The notes: generated by a model from the letters alone, not told the origin. 64,000 nucleotides of DNA from Papiliotrema nemorosa (GCA_032158125.1 JASKOT010000048.1:23204-87203), one strand, 5' to 3'. Counted from the stretch's first letter, positions 49,728-60,989 are shown. Translations and numbers: made by a program.

Positions 49728-51865
49728 CTAGATGAAAGTCACCTGCACTTCTTGCTCAGCCACAAAGTCCCGCCAATCTTCAAGATGGCCCCGCTCGTCC
49801 ATGCGATCCCACAAGCGCTGAATCACCCTCGCATTGTCTCTGTACATTCGTTCCCGGCCACACGAATGAAGTCCTCGCATACACAGTTCTCGATCTTCGG
49901 CGTAAACGGTGCAAGCCGCAGCTATGAACCACGCACATGCGCGGCTCCCAGGTACGAACATCCGAGGCTCATCAGCTGCGATTGCTTCTTCGTCGGGCAG
50001 AGAATCGGCAGCTCTGAGGAACTCGGCTAGGGAATCTTGGACTGCCTTTGAGAGAATGCCCTTGCCAGAGCAGTACTGAAGCGCCAGCATGCGTGCTACC
50101 TGTCTGATCAGTCTCCGATGAGTGTAATAACCTACTTCGCGCCACATCATCTGTGTGGATACAACCTCTGCCATCATCGTGGAAGACAGCCCACCGCGAA
50201 TCATCGGAATCCAGGCATTGAGAGAGTCTGAAACTCTTTTGTTGGCTGCAACTTTCTCTGGCGATGTTGCGTCTGCGATGCACGATGCAACGGCGATGTC
50301 GTCGAAGATTGGCAAGAGATTGGCAGGCATGCCGAGTATGATGAGAACTCCTAGATTCTCCCCTGGACCCGATGTCGGTGAATAGGAGAGGTGGAACGTC
50401 GGAAGGCGTCGGGTAATCAGGCAGCGACAGATGTCAGAGAAGACATAAGTCTGGTATGATATTGTCGTCTTCTCCAACCGTTCCGACAGCGTATAGGTCG
50501 ACCTTTTCCCGAGGTGTTTTTCAACAATGGAATCGCACACTTCCAGCACATGCTGGGCGTCTTCCACTTGATCCTGCAGAAGCTATCGTAAGCCTCGCAC
50601 ATCCAGAGAACCAATACCCTCACATGACCCAATCGTACATCCAGCAGAGATCCGACCCTATCGAACAATGGGGTGACATGATTCTGAGCCAGTTGATTAC
50701 AAGCGCGCAGGAATGATTTGGTTCGATTCTGCCATTCCTCCACTTTGCGCGCGTCTCTGCCAGTTGTTCGCAAGGTCCAAGTATGCCACACCGCGCACAA
50801 AAAACTCTTGGCCGCCAGATGCGGGCCGGGAAGACCAGAGCGAAAGATCTCCTCAACAATGTGGACACGTTCTCCGGGCGACGATGAAAAGTAATACTCT
50901 GGGCCATTAGTGAGAGGATTGTTCTGAACACGCACGAGGTATGAGGAAGGCATCTGTTCATAAGTCAAATTGTAGATGATGACCCACAGAATTTGTTTAA
51001 ATCAACCCAAAAGGCCTTCATCTCCTCCATACTCGTCTCGGACTGCGCGCCAGGCGCGACCTTGGGGAGCGCGGGTGCGGTCGGCATGGGAATGAATCCC
51101 GGTGCGTGTTGGTTTGACGAAGACCTTGAATCAACAGGGGACTTTGATAATAAGGCTGACTCACGGGGTCTGTCCGACGTCAGATCCGGTTGATAAGCCT
51201 CCCTGCCATCCTGACCAGAGGGCCAAAGTTCCTCCAATCCCTGCCATCTCAGAGGGTTCGAGCTGTGATCCTGGCACGTTGATTACTGACGGGCATGTAT
51301 TCGCTGAATCAGAGGGTAATGCGTAATCGGTGAGAAATTCTGCAAAGAAGTCGGAAGGAAAGTCTGGCCTTGTGAGCGTACACATCTTCTAAACTTGCCA
51401 TTTTGCGCCTCTTGTACCGGTTGGGGTAGGCTCGACAGTGACTCCATTTGATCCGCAAAAGCTCGCCAGATATCAGGATGGATGTCATTGCTCTCGCTAG
51501 ACGGGATGGCATTGAGCGACCAAGGGGTATCCCCAGCGACATCCTGTGGAAGGGCACTGAGTGTCGAAAATCCTCTATGAGAGCTACTGGACCCGGGCTG
51601 AGACCCGGGATATGTGCACTCTGACTTGTGACGAATGCTGCACGCTATCAGTATGACAGCAATGGATAGCAACGAGTGTATTCGGGAATTTGGGAACGCA
51701 CCATAACGAACAGCGAGGATGCGCTTGATCGCATTTGCGCCTGACAATCAGGTCTCTTTCCTGGACCGTGCATGCTGTTTACTTTTTACCTCTGCATTGA
51801 AAACATCCTTCTCTACTGCGCTTTCGCTTCTCTGGGACATTGGAAGTGTCGGATGGGTAGGGCAT
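49728..51865 (-). CDS. Zn2Cys6 transcription factor
   Basis: Nuclear regulator. Start MPYPSDTSNVPEKRKRSR at 51865, then a zinc cluster assembled over two introns: EGCFQCRGKK | RKCDQAHPRCSLC | IRHKSECTYPGSQ. This gives C-x2-C-x6-C-x6-C-x2-C-x6-C exactly, with a basic stretch before it. An in-frame ATG further up (51898) is possible. The remainder is a Fungal_trans_2-like helical region (VHIVEEIFRSGLPGPHLAAK, ACNQLAQNHVTPLFDRVGSL, WIPMIRGGLSSTMMAEVVST, WREVGYYTHRRLIRQVARML). Stop 49728-49730. Tail-to-head with the flavoenzyme gene on the same strand; likely the regulator of the 50-58 kb genes. Confidence 0.87.
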
Positions 51866-51990
51866 GCTGAAGAGTTGACGTTCAGATCCAAAACGCATTG
51901 AAAGGGCGACGGCGTTTGGCTGTGCGTGGCAATGCATCGTTGGGTCTCTCACAATCACAGTATGTACATGTACTCGAGTAATGTATAACA

Positions 51991-53193
51991 CTACAACTTG
52001 GCCTGACGGGAGACCTTGGCGTCCTTGTCAGTGTGCAGAATATCCCCGTATGCCTCCATGGTCTTCTTCCGCAGAACGGCTTCTGCTTGTCCTGCAAATC
52101 GCCGAGGCTCCAATGCCTGCAACATGCCTCTTTCCTTCTCTGTGAGGGCCTCGCCAATTATCAAACGTGCAAGCAGCTCGGCTGAGCCTGCAGCATGCGT
52201 GACCCACACGGCGACGGCGCAAAATAGTCCATGCTCGACCTCACCCACCAGAGGCACTCCATCCGGAGTCACCGTCAGTATCCCGTTGAACGGCTTGGAG
52301 CCAGCAAACGATGTGGAGGACGGGACAAGGGCGTAGGCCTTTTCTAACAGTTTATCAAAATGCGAATGCCATGGCCCGTAGGCGACCTCGGGAAGCTGGT
52401 CCGGAGAGATCATGTCTCCACTGTGATCGTACGTGCCGACACCGTCGAACAGCCCGTGATCCCGCCCATACACATGCTGTTCGGGCCATCGAATAAAAGG
52501 CGATGGTTTTTTCGGTGTACGATGGAGGGACAGAGAGTAGGGATGAGAGACCGGATAGACGGGCAGGGAAGCATCGAGCTGGCGTGTCCAAAGACCCGTT
52601 GTGATGACCACTTTATTTCCACGCCGATCGCCCTTATCCGTGCGTATGCCAACGACTTGGCCGCGATCGTCCCGAATGAACCCCTTTACTGATGTTTCCA
52701 AGAGCTCTGCTCCTTCAGTACGAGCGACGGCTCGATCATGCATGGCGATTCCAATCGCGTTTACCGTTCCATCATCCGGAAAGAATAATCCACCCGTCAC
52801 GCGGTCATCGACGAAAGAAGGGGCCAATCCTCTAGCTTCAGCCCCTGTGACCCTCCGAGCCGGGATGCCGTGTCGATGCGCCATCCGTTCGCGGGCGTCC
52901 AATGTGGCAATGGCCGTTTCTGACATGGCCAGCTCCAACCCACCTACATTGGTGAATGCGCCCGGTATCGTCTTGTAATCTAAGAGCGAACGTTTGGCGA
53001 GTTCCGTCAGAGTATCGATGAAACTCAATTGCCCGACCAGACCAGGGGCATGACCCGTGGCACCATTTAGAGACGGTCCAGATAGATTCCGGTCGACCAG
53101 TAAAACTGGGACGCCTTTACTGGCAAGGCACTTGGCGAGACTGCTGCCAACGATTCCCGCGCCGATAATGATGATCTGATCTGACTTTGACAT
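51991..53193 (-). CDS. DAO-family FAD-dependent oxidoreductase, intronless
   Basis: About 400-residue flavoenzyme related to sarcosine/dimethylglycine and D-amino acid oxidases. First in-frame ATG at 53193: MSKSDQIIIIGAGIVGSSLA (G-x-G-x2-G dinucleotide fold at the very N terminus), then VLLVDRNLSGPSLNGATGHA, GGLFFPDDGTVNAIGIAMHD (typical of the N-methyl amino acid branch), KVVITTGLWTRQL and GILTVTPDGVPLVGEVEHGL as C-terminal FAD contact. Ends RQAKL at 51991. No C-terminal peroxisomal -SKL; the terminal -AKL is a possible weak PTS1. No introns, unlike nearly every neighbour, which would fit a bacterial origin or retro-copying. Adjacent to an amino-acid permease sharing its promoter region. Confidence 0.88.
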   Translation of the reverse strand: MSKSDQIIIIGAGIVGSSLAKCLASKGVPVLLVDRNLSGPSLNGATGHAPGLVGQLSFIDTLTELAKRSLLDYKTIPGAFTNVGGLELAMSETAIATLDARERMAHRHGIPARRVTGAEARGLAPSFVDDRVTGGLFFPDDGTVNAIGIAMHDRAVARTEGAELLETSVKGFIRDDRGQVVGIRTDKGDRRGNKVVITTGLWTRQLDASLPVYPVSHPYSLSLHRTPKKPSPFIRWPEQHVYGRDHGLFDGVGTYDHSGDMISPDQLPEVAYGPWHSHFDKLLEKAYALVPSSTSFAGSKPFNGILTVTPDGVPLVGEVEHGLFCAVAVWVTHAAGSAELLARLIIGEALTEKERGMLQALEPRRFAGQAEAVLRKKTMEAYGDILHTDKDAKVSRQAKL

Positions 53194-53202
53194 GTCCTCC
53201 AA

Positions 53203-53511
53203 GAGTGATGATTACTTGTCGAGGCCGATAAGTCATGTACGTATTCGACACGATGCCGGGTCTTGCGCAGACATCCCTCGGCAAAATAACCGCCAGTTTG
53301 CGGCAAGGAGAGCCCAGAGACAGCGTATCGAGGGTGGCAGCACAAAGCGCACGTCACATGCGCGCATTGGCGCATATAGCCTCTGCATAGCCGCAAGAGT
53401 TGCGCTTGCGATAATTGCGGCTGGAACGCCAAGCCCCTGCTCCCCGCGCTATATAGGGTTTGTCTTGATGGCAGATAAGGAGCCTCTCCTCACTTCGGTT
53501 GGCAGGCTAAA
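53203..53511. promoter_or_regulatory. Divergent promoter, flavoenzyme / amino acid permease
   Basis: About 310 bases. TATATAG at 53450-53456 faces the permease, 56 bp from its ATG. Several ATGCGC/GCGCAT and GCGCA elements cluster at 53349-53380. Confidence 0.5.
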
Positions 53512-55549
53512 ATGATGCCCGTCATGGCCACTATTCACGCTCAAGAGTTCGAGTCTGAGACCAAAGGAGATTTGATCGACAGCGAGCCCAAAGGGGATGT
53601 CCTGCCCGATAGCTTGGTCGCTGCGGTAGAGACGCCCCATGGTACCGCTTATGCAACTGCCAACACGGTCAAACGGTGGGTGTCATGAATCTTGGGAGAA
53701 GCTAATCCAAAGTGGTCTCAGCATGCACCATGTTGCCCTCATTGCTTTCGGCGGCGCAGTCGGAGCCAGTATCTTCATTTCGGTCGGAAATCCTCTTACT
53801 GCCGCTGGACCCATGGCCCTTTTGATCGGCATGGCTATTTGGGCGACGGCCATTTGGGTATGCATCGCATCTGAATGAAGAGTGCCACTCACTCGACAGG
53901 GTTTTGCTATGTGCTTGACCGAGATGGTATCTACGTTCCCCTTCTCAGGAGGTTTTGTCTACCTCGCGGGTCGGTTCCTTGATCCGGCGGCACAATTCGC
54001 TTTGGGATGTTAGTATTCGTCCCCACGAAAAAAAATGAGCTGACATGGCAGACAACTACGTCGTCGGCTGCATCGGTCTCGTCTGCTTTGAGCTGACCGG
54101 TGAGTCTGGTCGCTCTCGCAGTCGTCTCATGCCTTAGCTTTCAACCTGCTTGCCCAATACTGGGACGACATTCTCAACCCCGCCATTTGCATCTCGGCTA
54201 TGTTGGTGGGACTGTTGGCCTGTAACATGGCTCCAGTGCGAATCTATGGCGAGATCGGTAAGCCTGCATCCCGAGAGCACGTGCTTATCCCGCCCAGAAT
54301 TCTGGATAGCCATCACCAAAGTCCTGCTCATGATTGGTTTGATTCTCTTCACCTTCATCACCATGTTGGGTGGGAACCCGATACACGACCGATACGGATT
54401 CAGGTGCGTCGTTCCCGAACAGATCTAGGCTCATTCCAACAGGTACTGGAAGAGTCCTGGTCTGTTCGTTGCCTCTGACGCTTGGGGACGACTGCAAGGG
54501 ATCTGGAACGTAGTCATTTGGGCCACTTTTGCTATTGGTGGCCCCGAATACGTGTCCATGGTCGCAGGAGAGGTCGCAAACCCACGACGTGTCTTGCCAG
54601 AAGCGTACCGCTCCACCGTCTATCGAATCATCGCACTGTACATGGGAAGCGCCCTGGCGGTTTCCGTCAATGTACCTTTCGATGACCCCAACCTGTTGGG
54701 GGCCATTGCCGCAGGAGCGCCCGGTGCCGCGAAAAGTCCTTTCATCGTTAACATGAATCGACTTCAGATCCCGTATCTTCCGGCCATTGTCAACGCGGTC
54801 GTCATGATGTCGGTTTTCTCTGCTGGCTCTAGCTACACCTTCATGGCGAGCCGTACTCTTCACGGCTTGGCTCTGCAACGACACGCCCCCAGGATCTTTG
54901 CGCGGACCAACTCTTGGGGAGTGCCATACCTGACCGTGGGGCTAGTCCTCGGCCTATCTTGTCTCAGTTACCTGGCTGTCAGCAGCGGCACTGTCAAAGG
55001 TGATTATCGCAGGTTTTGTTCGTCCCTTGCTGATCGAATAGTGTTGAACTGGTTCATCAATCTTACCTCGGCTACGCAATTGATCATCTGGATCAATATC
55101 GCCAGTACATACTTCCGTTTCCGAGCGGGGATGAAGGCGCAGGACATCCCTCGATCATCCCTCGCATCTCGAGGCGCGTTCCAACCATATCTTGGGGGTT
55201 TCGCTCTCGCACTGGCATGTGTTTGCCTCATCTTCAGGTGAGTTTGGCAAGTCGAGGAGTGCTGACGAAAAGCGGATATTTCCTGATGCAGCCTGGAGGA
55301 TTCGCTGGTCCCGACTTTGTCTTCACCTACGGAGCGGTCTTCTTGTACATTATCTTGTTTGCCTATTGGAAGATCAAAGGGTTGGTGCAAGGCACGCAAC
55401 AAGGCTTCGGGATCCCGGCCTCTCGCATGGATTTCACAACGGGTTTGGACGAGATCGAGGCGGAAACCATTGCTGCGGAAGAGAAGCGCGCCGCCGAGCC
55501 ATCTGTACTGCGCGAGATCTCTCGACGAGTAAAGGGCCTCCGCGGCTAA
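53512..55549 (+). CDS. APC amino acid permease (YAT/GAP-like)
   Basis: Plasma-membrane amino acid importer. Start MMPVMATIHAQEFESETKGD at 53512, with a long hydrophilic N terminus, then RGLSMHHVALIAFGGAVGAS-IFISVGNPL, where the usual G-G-x-I-G-T-G-L motif of span 1 appears as GGAVGASIF. Further exons: MVSTFPFSGGFVYLAGRFLD, GYNYVVGCIGLVCFELTA, FWIAITKVLLMIGLILFTFI, FAIGGPEYVSMVAGEVANPR, FSAGSSYTFMASRTLHGLAL, SATQLIIWINIASTYFRFRA and KIKGLVQGTQQGFGIPASRM. Stop at 55547-55549. About eight introns. Divergent from the flavoenzyme; probably delivers its amino acid substrate. Confidence 0.9.
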
Positions 55550-56409
55550 GAGGGAAAAGGTAAATCCGGATGGGGAAGTTGAAAGAATGGTGGTATTTTG
55601 TAGATCCCAGACTTGGGCACTGGCAATAAGCTCCTCGAAATGTTCTATGGAAGCACAGGACCATACTGTCGCATATAGATGTATGCGAAAGCAGACTTAT
55701 TTTGTACGTCGCGAGCGACCAGCACCATGTTGGCCCAGAAACAGGCGTCCCATCCATCGTTCTCACATACAGCGACATGCGGGCCGTTTGACTGTCAGAG
55801 TCAATCCCCTGTATGCCTGCCCGAAACTCACTCATGGAAAGTGCTCGGCCTCGACAGTCAGATGCCCAGTGCCTTGACTTTGAGCGAGGACCAACTTGAT
55901 GTGCTACAGTACAGAACGAAAAACATGGATGTTCACACCTTCTCCTCCTCCACTAGATTACACTCTCTGTTCTACATATGACGGGCCGATACGGCTGCAG
56001 GCGGGTTGAAAGGCGGCACGACAAGGCCTGTGCACGGCTTTTTGCTGATACTATCCTCCATCGAAATGTCTACCCGTCGACAGCCGCTAAGACTCCCTCG
56101 CAATAGCAGTAATTCAGGTATACGCGGTCGGTCCGGAGGAAAGGCCACGACGATGCCAAGACTTTTCGCAACATGGAATGACACGTTTTTATTTCCCTTT
56201 CAAGGTAATTCAGCCGGCCGATTGACATGCCCCGTGGGAAGCCGGACGGGTGCCAACGGCATCAGCGGGTATTCGACGGATCCTCCGGGTCTCGTGCTTG
56301 TGTAGGTAACCCCCAATAGCCGGGTCTCCATCCGGTGGGATCGACTTATATAAGCCTTGGAGGAGGGAGACCGATGCCCCATTATTGCCCCACTCGAATC
56401 ATCTGCGCC
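55550..56409. promoter_or_regulatory. Intergenic region and promoter of the MFS carrier
   Basis: About 860 bases. TATATAA at 56347-56353 lies about 60 bp before the ATG at 56410. Otherwise no gene seen. Confidence 0.5.
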
Positions 56410-58023
56410 ATGGACAAACACCACGAGGAGACTATTGAGCGACACAGCGTCGACGCTGAGAAGGGGCAGGTTGGCGAGGCAGAAACACGGGTGACTTTGA
56501 CAGAAGAAGATGTGAGCATATATAATCCAGCGAACACTCATCCTCAGAACACACGGATCCGCAGGAAAACCGACAAGCGGATCCTCTCCGTTCTCGTCTG
56601 GGTTTACTTTCTCCAGATCTACGACAAGGTCGTTTTCGGTCAAGGAAACGTGTTTGGACTTTCTCGAGATCTCAAATTGACCAGTCACCAATATGCCTTT
56701 GCCGGTACAATTCACGCGATCGCTCAACTCGGTTGGCAGCCCGTCTCCTCCTACCTCCTCGTCCGATACCCCGCTCGACATTTGATGACTATCTTTGTCT
56801 TTTGCTGGGGTGTCTCCGCCGCTTGTATGGCCGCCTCCACCAACTTCAGACACATCTACGTTACTCGATTCTTCCTCGGTCTCTTTGAAGCTGGTTGTCT
56901 GCCCTTGTTCGGTTTGATCACCGCGCAATGGTATCGACGATCAGAACAGCCCATCCGAATCGCATGTTGGTACGGAACAAACGGTATCGCGACCGTCTTT
57001 GCATCCATCTTCTCCTACGGGTTCGGTCACATCTCCCCCACCGCCGCGCTCAAACCCTGGCAGGCGATCTACCTTTTCGCTGGACTGCTCACCATCGTCA
57101 CTGCTCCTTGGGTCTGGTGGAAACTCGATTCCGACATTGAATCCGCAAGGTTCTTTGCCGATGACCATGAAAAAGCGCAAGCCATCGAGCGGCTCCGAGC
57201 AAATCAGACCGGAACCGGTGCTCGAGAGTGGAAGTGGGAGCAAGCGCTCGAGGTATTCATGGACCCAAAGTCTTTGCTCTGGCTCGGTATCGGTCTCTTG
57301 CCCAACATCGGCGCCGCCGTCACAAACGTCTTTGGTCCTACTCTGATCAGACAATTCGGTTTCGACATTTATGTCACCACGCTCCTCAACATCCCCTTTG
57401 GTGTCTTGCAAACCATTGCCATTCTCATCGGTTGCTACTGCGCTGCCAAATTCAAGATCAAGGCTGCATCGCTTACCGCTCTTATGATCCTCGCACTGGC
57501 CGGATCCGCCATGCTCTACGTAGAGGCCGATGCGACTACATTCAGCCAACCCGTCGCCCTCGCTGGTTACTACCTACTGGCCTTCCTTTTCGGTGGTAAC
57601 CCTTTGATCGTGTCGTGGATGATTGCCAACACTGCCGGGCAGACCAAGAAATCCGTCATCATGGCTTTGTTCAACGCCGCTTCCGCTACCGGTAACATCG
57701 TCGGTCCTCTGCTCTTCGCCGTGCCCGCCGCAAGGGCTTCTGAGAAGGGCATCAACAAGTACCTGCCCGGTACCAAAGCTGTCATGGGTATCTTCTGTGC
57801 CCTCGTCGCGGCAATCGGTCTTCAAGTCGCCTTACTGTACCTGCTTAACAAGCAGCGACAGCGACAACGAGTTGCCAACGGCAAGCCCAAATTTATCCAC
57901 GACACTTCGATGGAGACCAAGTACACCCAGTACGCCTCGGACCCGAACGAGTCTGGTCTGGGTCAGAATGCCTTGATGGACATGACGGATATCAAGAATG
58001 ACGAATTTGTGTATGTCTACTAG
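56410..58023 (+). CDS. MFS anion:cation symporter (DAL5/TNA1-like), intronless
   Basis: Single-exon carrier of about 537 residues. Start MDKHHEETIERHSVDAEKGQ at 56410, chosen over upstream frames because the TATA box is 60 bp before it. IRRKTDKRILSVLVWVYFLQ and IYDKVVFGQGNVFGLSRDLK replace the usual D-R-x-N-x2-N-A span-1 signature; QYAFAGTIHAIAQLGWQPVS, VTRFFLGLFEAGCLPLFGLI, QWYRRSEQPIRIACWYGTNG and GNPLIVSWMIANTAGQTKKS are typical of the family. C-terminal hydrophilic tail with acidic end. Codons are strongly biased towards C-ending forms, implying high expression. Absence of introns contrasts with the intron-rich paralogue at 20583. Confidence 0.9.
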   Translation: MDKHHEETIERHSVDAEKGQVGEAETRVTLTEEDVSIYNPANTHPQNTRIRRKTDKRILSVLVWVYFLQIYDKVVFGQGNVFGLSRDLKLTSHQYAFAGTIHAIAQLGWQPVSSYLLVRYPARHLMTIFVFCWGVSAACMAASTNFRHIYVTRFFLGLFEAGCLPLFGLITAQWYRRSEQPIRIACWYGTNGIATVFASIFSYGFGHISPTAALKPWQAIYLFAGLLTIVTAPWVWWKLDSDIESARFFADDHEKAQAIERLRANQTGTGAREWKWEQALEVFMDPKSLLWLGIGLLPNIGAAVTNVFGPTLIRQFGFDIYVTTLLNIPFGVLQTIAILIGCYCAAKFKIKAASLTALMILALAGSAMLYVEADATTFSQPVALAGYYLLAFLFGGNPLIVSWMIANTAGQTKKSVIMALFNAASATGNIVGPLLFAVPAARASEKGINKYLPGTKAVMGIFCALVAAIGLQVALLYLLNKQRQRQRVANGKPKFIHDTSMETKYTQYASDPNESGLGQNALMDMTDIKNDEFVYVY

Positions 58024-58187
58024 GGTTCAGGAGCTATTGCAGTCGGATCATGAATTACCATACGTTCCAGCTGTCCTGCGAAGCATATGCTAGTCTCGCT
58101 TCATGAGATACCCAGTGCCTGCTGATTGTAAAATGGATCCACGGATCTGCGAGCTATGTTTGCCCAAAGCAAGAGAGATTTGTAGGG

Positions 58188-58681
58188 TTAGAGTGAAAAG
58201 AATGCCGTGACAATGGTGCAAGTAAGCCAGACTGTCCGATCGATTGATGTATGGGTTCCACGCAGAGCGCGCTGGTAGTGAGGCAAATGAGGCAGAGGGG
58301 TAAGCTTCGCTGGGATTGTACGACGAGCAAGGCGAGCCACGAACCAGGACAGGACGAAAACGCTCCAGCCGAGCTTGAAGGCAATGCACCCGAAGATGCA
58401 GACTTGATCGAGGAAGGCTTGATACGGCCTGCCCAATGGTTGGACTGACTACTGGAAGCGATTTGCTTTTATCGACATGCGAAATGCCGAATCTGCTCGT
58501 CCTCGGGAGGGAATGAATCACCACGACCAAGCCGGAATCCTCGTCAAAATCATAATAAGAGTTTGGCCAGACCTTGTGAATGTACCCCTCGAGCAGACGC
58601 GAAGCTAACAATTGCCTCTGCTCGATGTTGGATCTGAAAGCACAGTATGGCGAGATTGACCTGATTTTAGCACCGATTCAT
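58188..58681 (-). CDS. Possible small membrane protein, function unknown
   Basis: A spliced start at 58681 (ATGAATCG | 41-nt intron | ATCCAAC) gives MNRSNIEQRQLLASRLLEGY-IHKVWPN, followed by a soluble stretch YYDFDEDSGLVVVIHSLPRT. A further frame change, most simply an intron near 58430-58480, joins to PYQAFLDQVCIFGCIAFKLG-WSVFVLSWFVARLARR, a probable membrane helix, then a second hydrophobic end WLTCTIVTAFFSL with stop at 58188. This frame has the C-ending codon bias of real genes here. Without the second splice the frame runs to 58090 with less gene-like composition. No family recognised. Confidence 0.4.
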
Positions 58682-59782
58682 GCACCAAAGAGGTTGTCAG
58701 TTACTCGGGAATGTCAATGACAAATCGCAGCTAGCTTATGCCGGTCAGCTTGTGCCGCTCGACCTAGTGCTGCATAAGATCTTCTTGGCTATGTTCATAC
58801 TATGTTCATACACCAAGAAAGGATCTTGATCCATGGACCATTCACCTCAAGTGGCTGGTCGAATCGGCCAGTATCCTCCTCGTTCGTTTTGATGGTGACA
58901 GCAGCTCAGACATGAGAGGATGTACCACGATCTTTCACTTGATTTCTGCCTCCCATTTCATCTTGGAGTCTCGGGCTCGACTCTAGCGCGAGTAAAGATA
59001 GTGCACAGGGGGCCCATACCTGCTGTTTGGACTTCCTGACGGGTGAAGTAGACGAAAGCATGTTTGCTCTCACTCAGCCATATGGCCACAACTCAACGGT
59101 GTCATACTCACGCTTTGGTCCTTGTCAAGCTATTCTGTAAGCGAGAAAGGAGTATAGTGATAGAGTCAAAACAAGCGCACCCAGGGGAACAAGGCAAAAT
59201 ATCCAGTGAAACCCAACGAGACATCTTACCAAGACCGCATCGCTTCATCCCCTTCCTGTAGTATTGCGCCATATCCTATTCAGCGGTTGATCTCAGAGAC
59301 CCTGCTCTGCCCCCGCTCGACGGGCTATTGTTTGAGAACCAATAAAGCGAAGCTCAACGCAGATCGGCGCAGGCACTTTGCTGTGTTCGATGCGCACATG
59401 GAGCATGCTGACCGACGCCCCGCGCAGTAATGGCATTGGGAACAAAGTCGCGATGCAAAACAGACCGGGTTCAACCGCTTTCGCGTGCAACTTACTTCTA
59501 AGTTGACCCCTGCAGGCGAGGCGACAAACTTTATTTGCTTCACACTCGAACCACTGAATGAGATACATACTAGACACACCACCGAGAGACTACCGACTTC
59601 CGTCAGTTGTTTGTTTGGTTTGGCTGAGACACACAACAGTCGATGCATATCGCAAGTCCACCACTCCAGCATGTTTGGTCGGTGTTTTGTCGCTAAGATG
59701 ACTCGCGATGGCTTCCGACATTCTCTCTGGATATATAAACGTCTCGTGAACTTCCGGTCGACTCATTCACATTACTATCGTC
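58682..59782. promoter_or_regulatory. Intergenic region, promoter of the CPL1-like gene
   Basis: About 1.1 kb. A short direct repeat CTATGTTCATAC occurs twice in tandem (about 58790-58811). TATATAAA at 59732-59739 is about 45 bp before the ATG at 59783. No ORF with a recognised motif. Confidence 0.45.
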
Positions 59783-60989
59783 ATGCCCGACTTCACGCTC
59801 GTCACCATTCTTGGGACCCTTCTTTTCGCACTGGTTCCGGCACAAGCTGCCACGTACACGGGCGAGTTTGCGACTTGTTCCTCCTACACACCAGCCTACA
59901 CAGCTATCGCGAATCAACCAAACGCTGCTACATGTGCTGTAGGTGCACGCGTTCAACAAGATTTTGTCACACGCTGATCGCTCGTAGACTGAGTGCTATA
60001 CTCAGACGGGGAACATCTACACAAACTACTACTCCAATACCCAGATTTGTCGATGTACAAACGTCTCGCCTTATCCCGGTTCCGCTCAAATTGCAACGGG
60101 TAACCCTGGGGGTTGTGGTTCGAATGCTGAGGTCTGGGTGAGAATCGCTGCTCACGCACAACAACTTGAGCTCACCAGACTCAGGTCACGCACACAACCT
60201 TCGATTTTGTCGGCTGCTCTCAAGCTTACAACTGGGGCTCGACCGCCATATATGGCAGCGGAGACACCGATATCGAGACTATCTTTGGCTATTGCAAGAG
60301 CTATTCACTTATGGCAATATACGCCGTCAGTCATCGTCCTCGCTGGTTGATTACATTTCACTGAGTCCTTGCAGACAAACGGACAATACCTCTGGGCCTG
60401 CGGGAATGGAGCTTTCACATCCACTACTCCCGTGACCTGCGGCCTCAATACGAATAGGGTGAGTGCATGGATACATCAAGTCGCTGATCATTCCTAGCTT
60501 TATACCCATCCTGCCGATGCCACAGCTTCCCACCTTGCCAAACGGGACACGAGGAGACGATTGGACGAGGCAAGGTTTGCCATGCCTAGATACTGTCCAA
60601 AAGGCTTCTCCGCCTGTTTGGTAGACGCGTCGAGCGACAGCTACGAAGTACGTGTCTCAACTACTGGTCTGCCAAAATCGAAGACCACTAACAACGCTTC
60701 AGTGTCTAGATACAGAGTCCGAACTGGAAGCTTGTGGAGGATGTTTGTTCGGGCTATTCCGAGGGGAAGCGGGTGGCATGGGTAGAACAACATCAGCTAC
60801 AAACGGTACCGAGTGAGTTGATCTTCCCTGACACACGGTGATCACAGTATTCGCTCACACACTTGAAGCTGTTCCAGTCTACCCGGGGTTGCAGTGGGTG
60901 GTGTGACTTGTACCCTAGGTCGATGTGTCGTCTCAGCATGTGACCTAGGTTGGCACTTAGTGGGTGATCTCTGCGAACAATCGTTATAA
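59783..60989 (+). CDS. Secreted cysteine-rich protein with C-terminal CPL1-like domain
   Basis: Start MPDFTLVTILGTLLFALVPA at 59783 is a signal peptide ending at AQA. The N-terminal domain (FATCSSYTPAYTAI, then TECYTQTGNIYTNYYSN, ICRCTNVSPYPG, CSQAYNWGSTAIYG) is a cysteine-patterned WSC-like fold. A dibasic/RRR spacer leads to the CPL1-like domain: YCPKGFSACLVDASSDSYE, CLDTESELEACGGCLFGLFR, DCSSLPGVAVGGVTCTLGR and CVVSACDLGWHLVGDLCEQS, stop 60987-60989. About six introns; the last join uses acceptor CTTGAAG near 60870. CPL1-like domains are widespread in basidiomycete yeasts, where Cryptococcus Cpl1 is a capsule/virulence-associated secreted protein. Function here unknown. Subtelomeric position. 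Confidence 0.85.
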
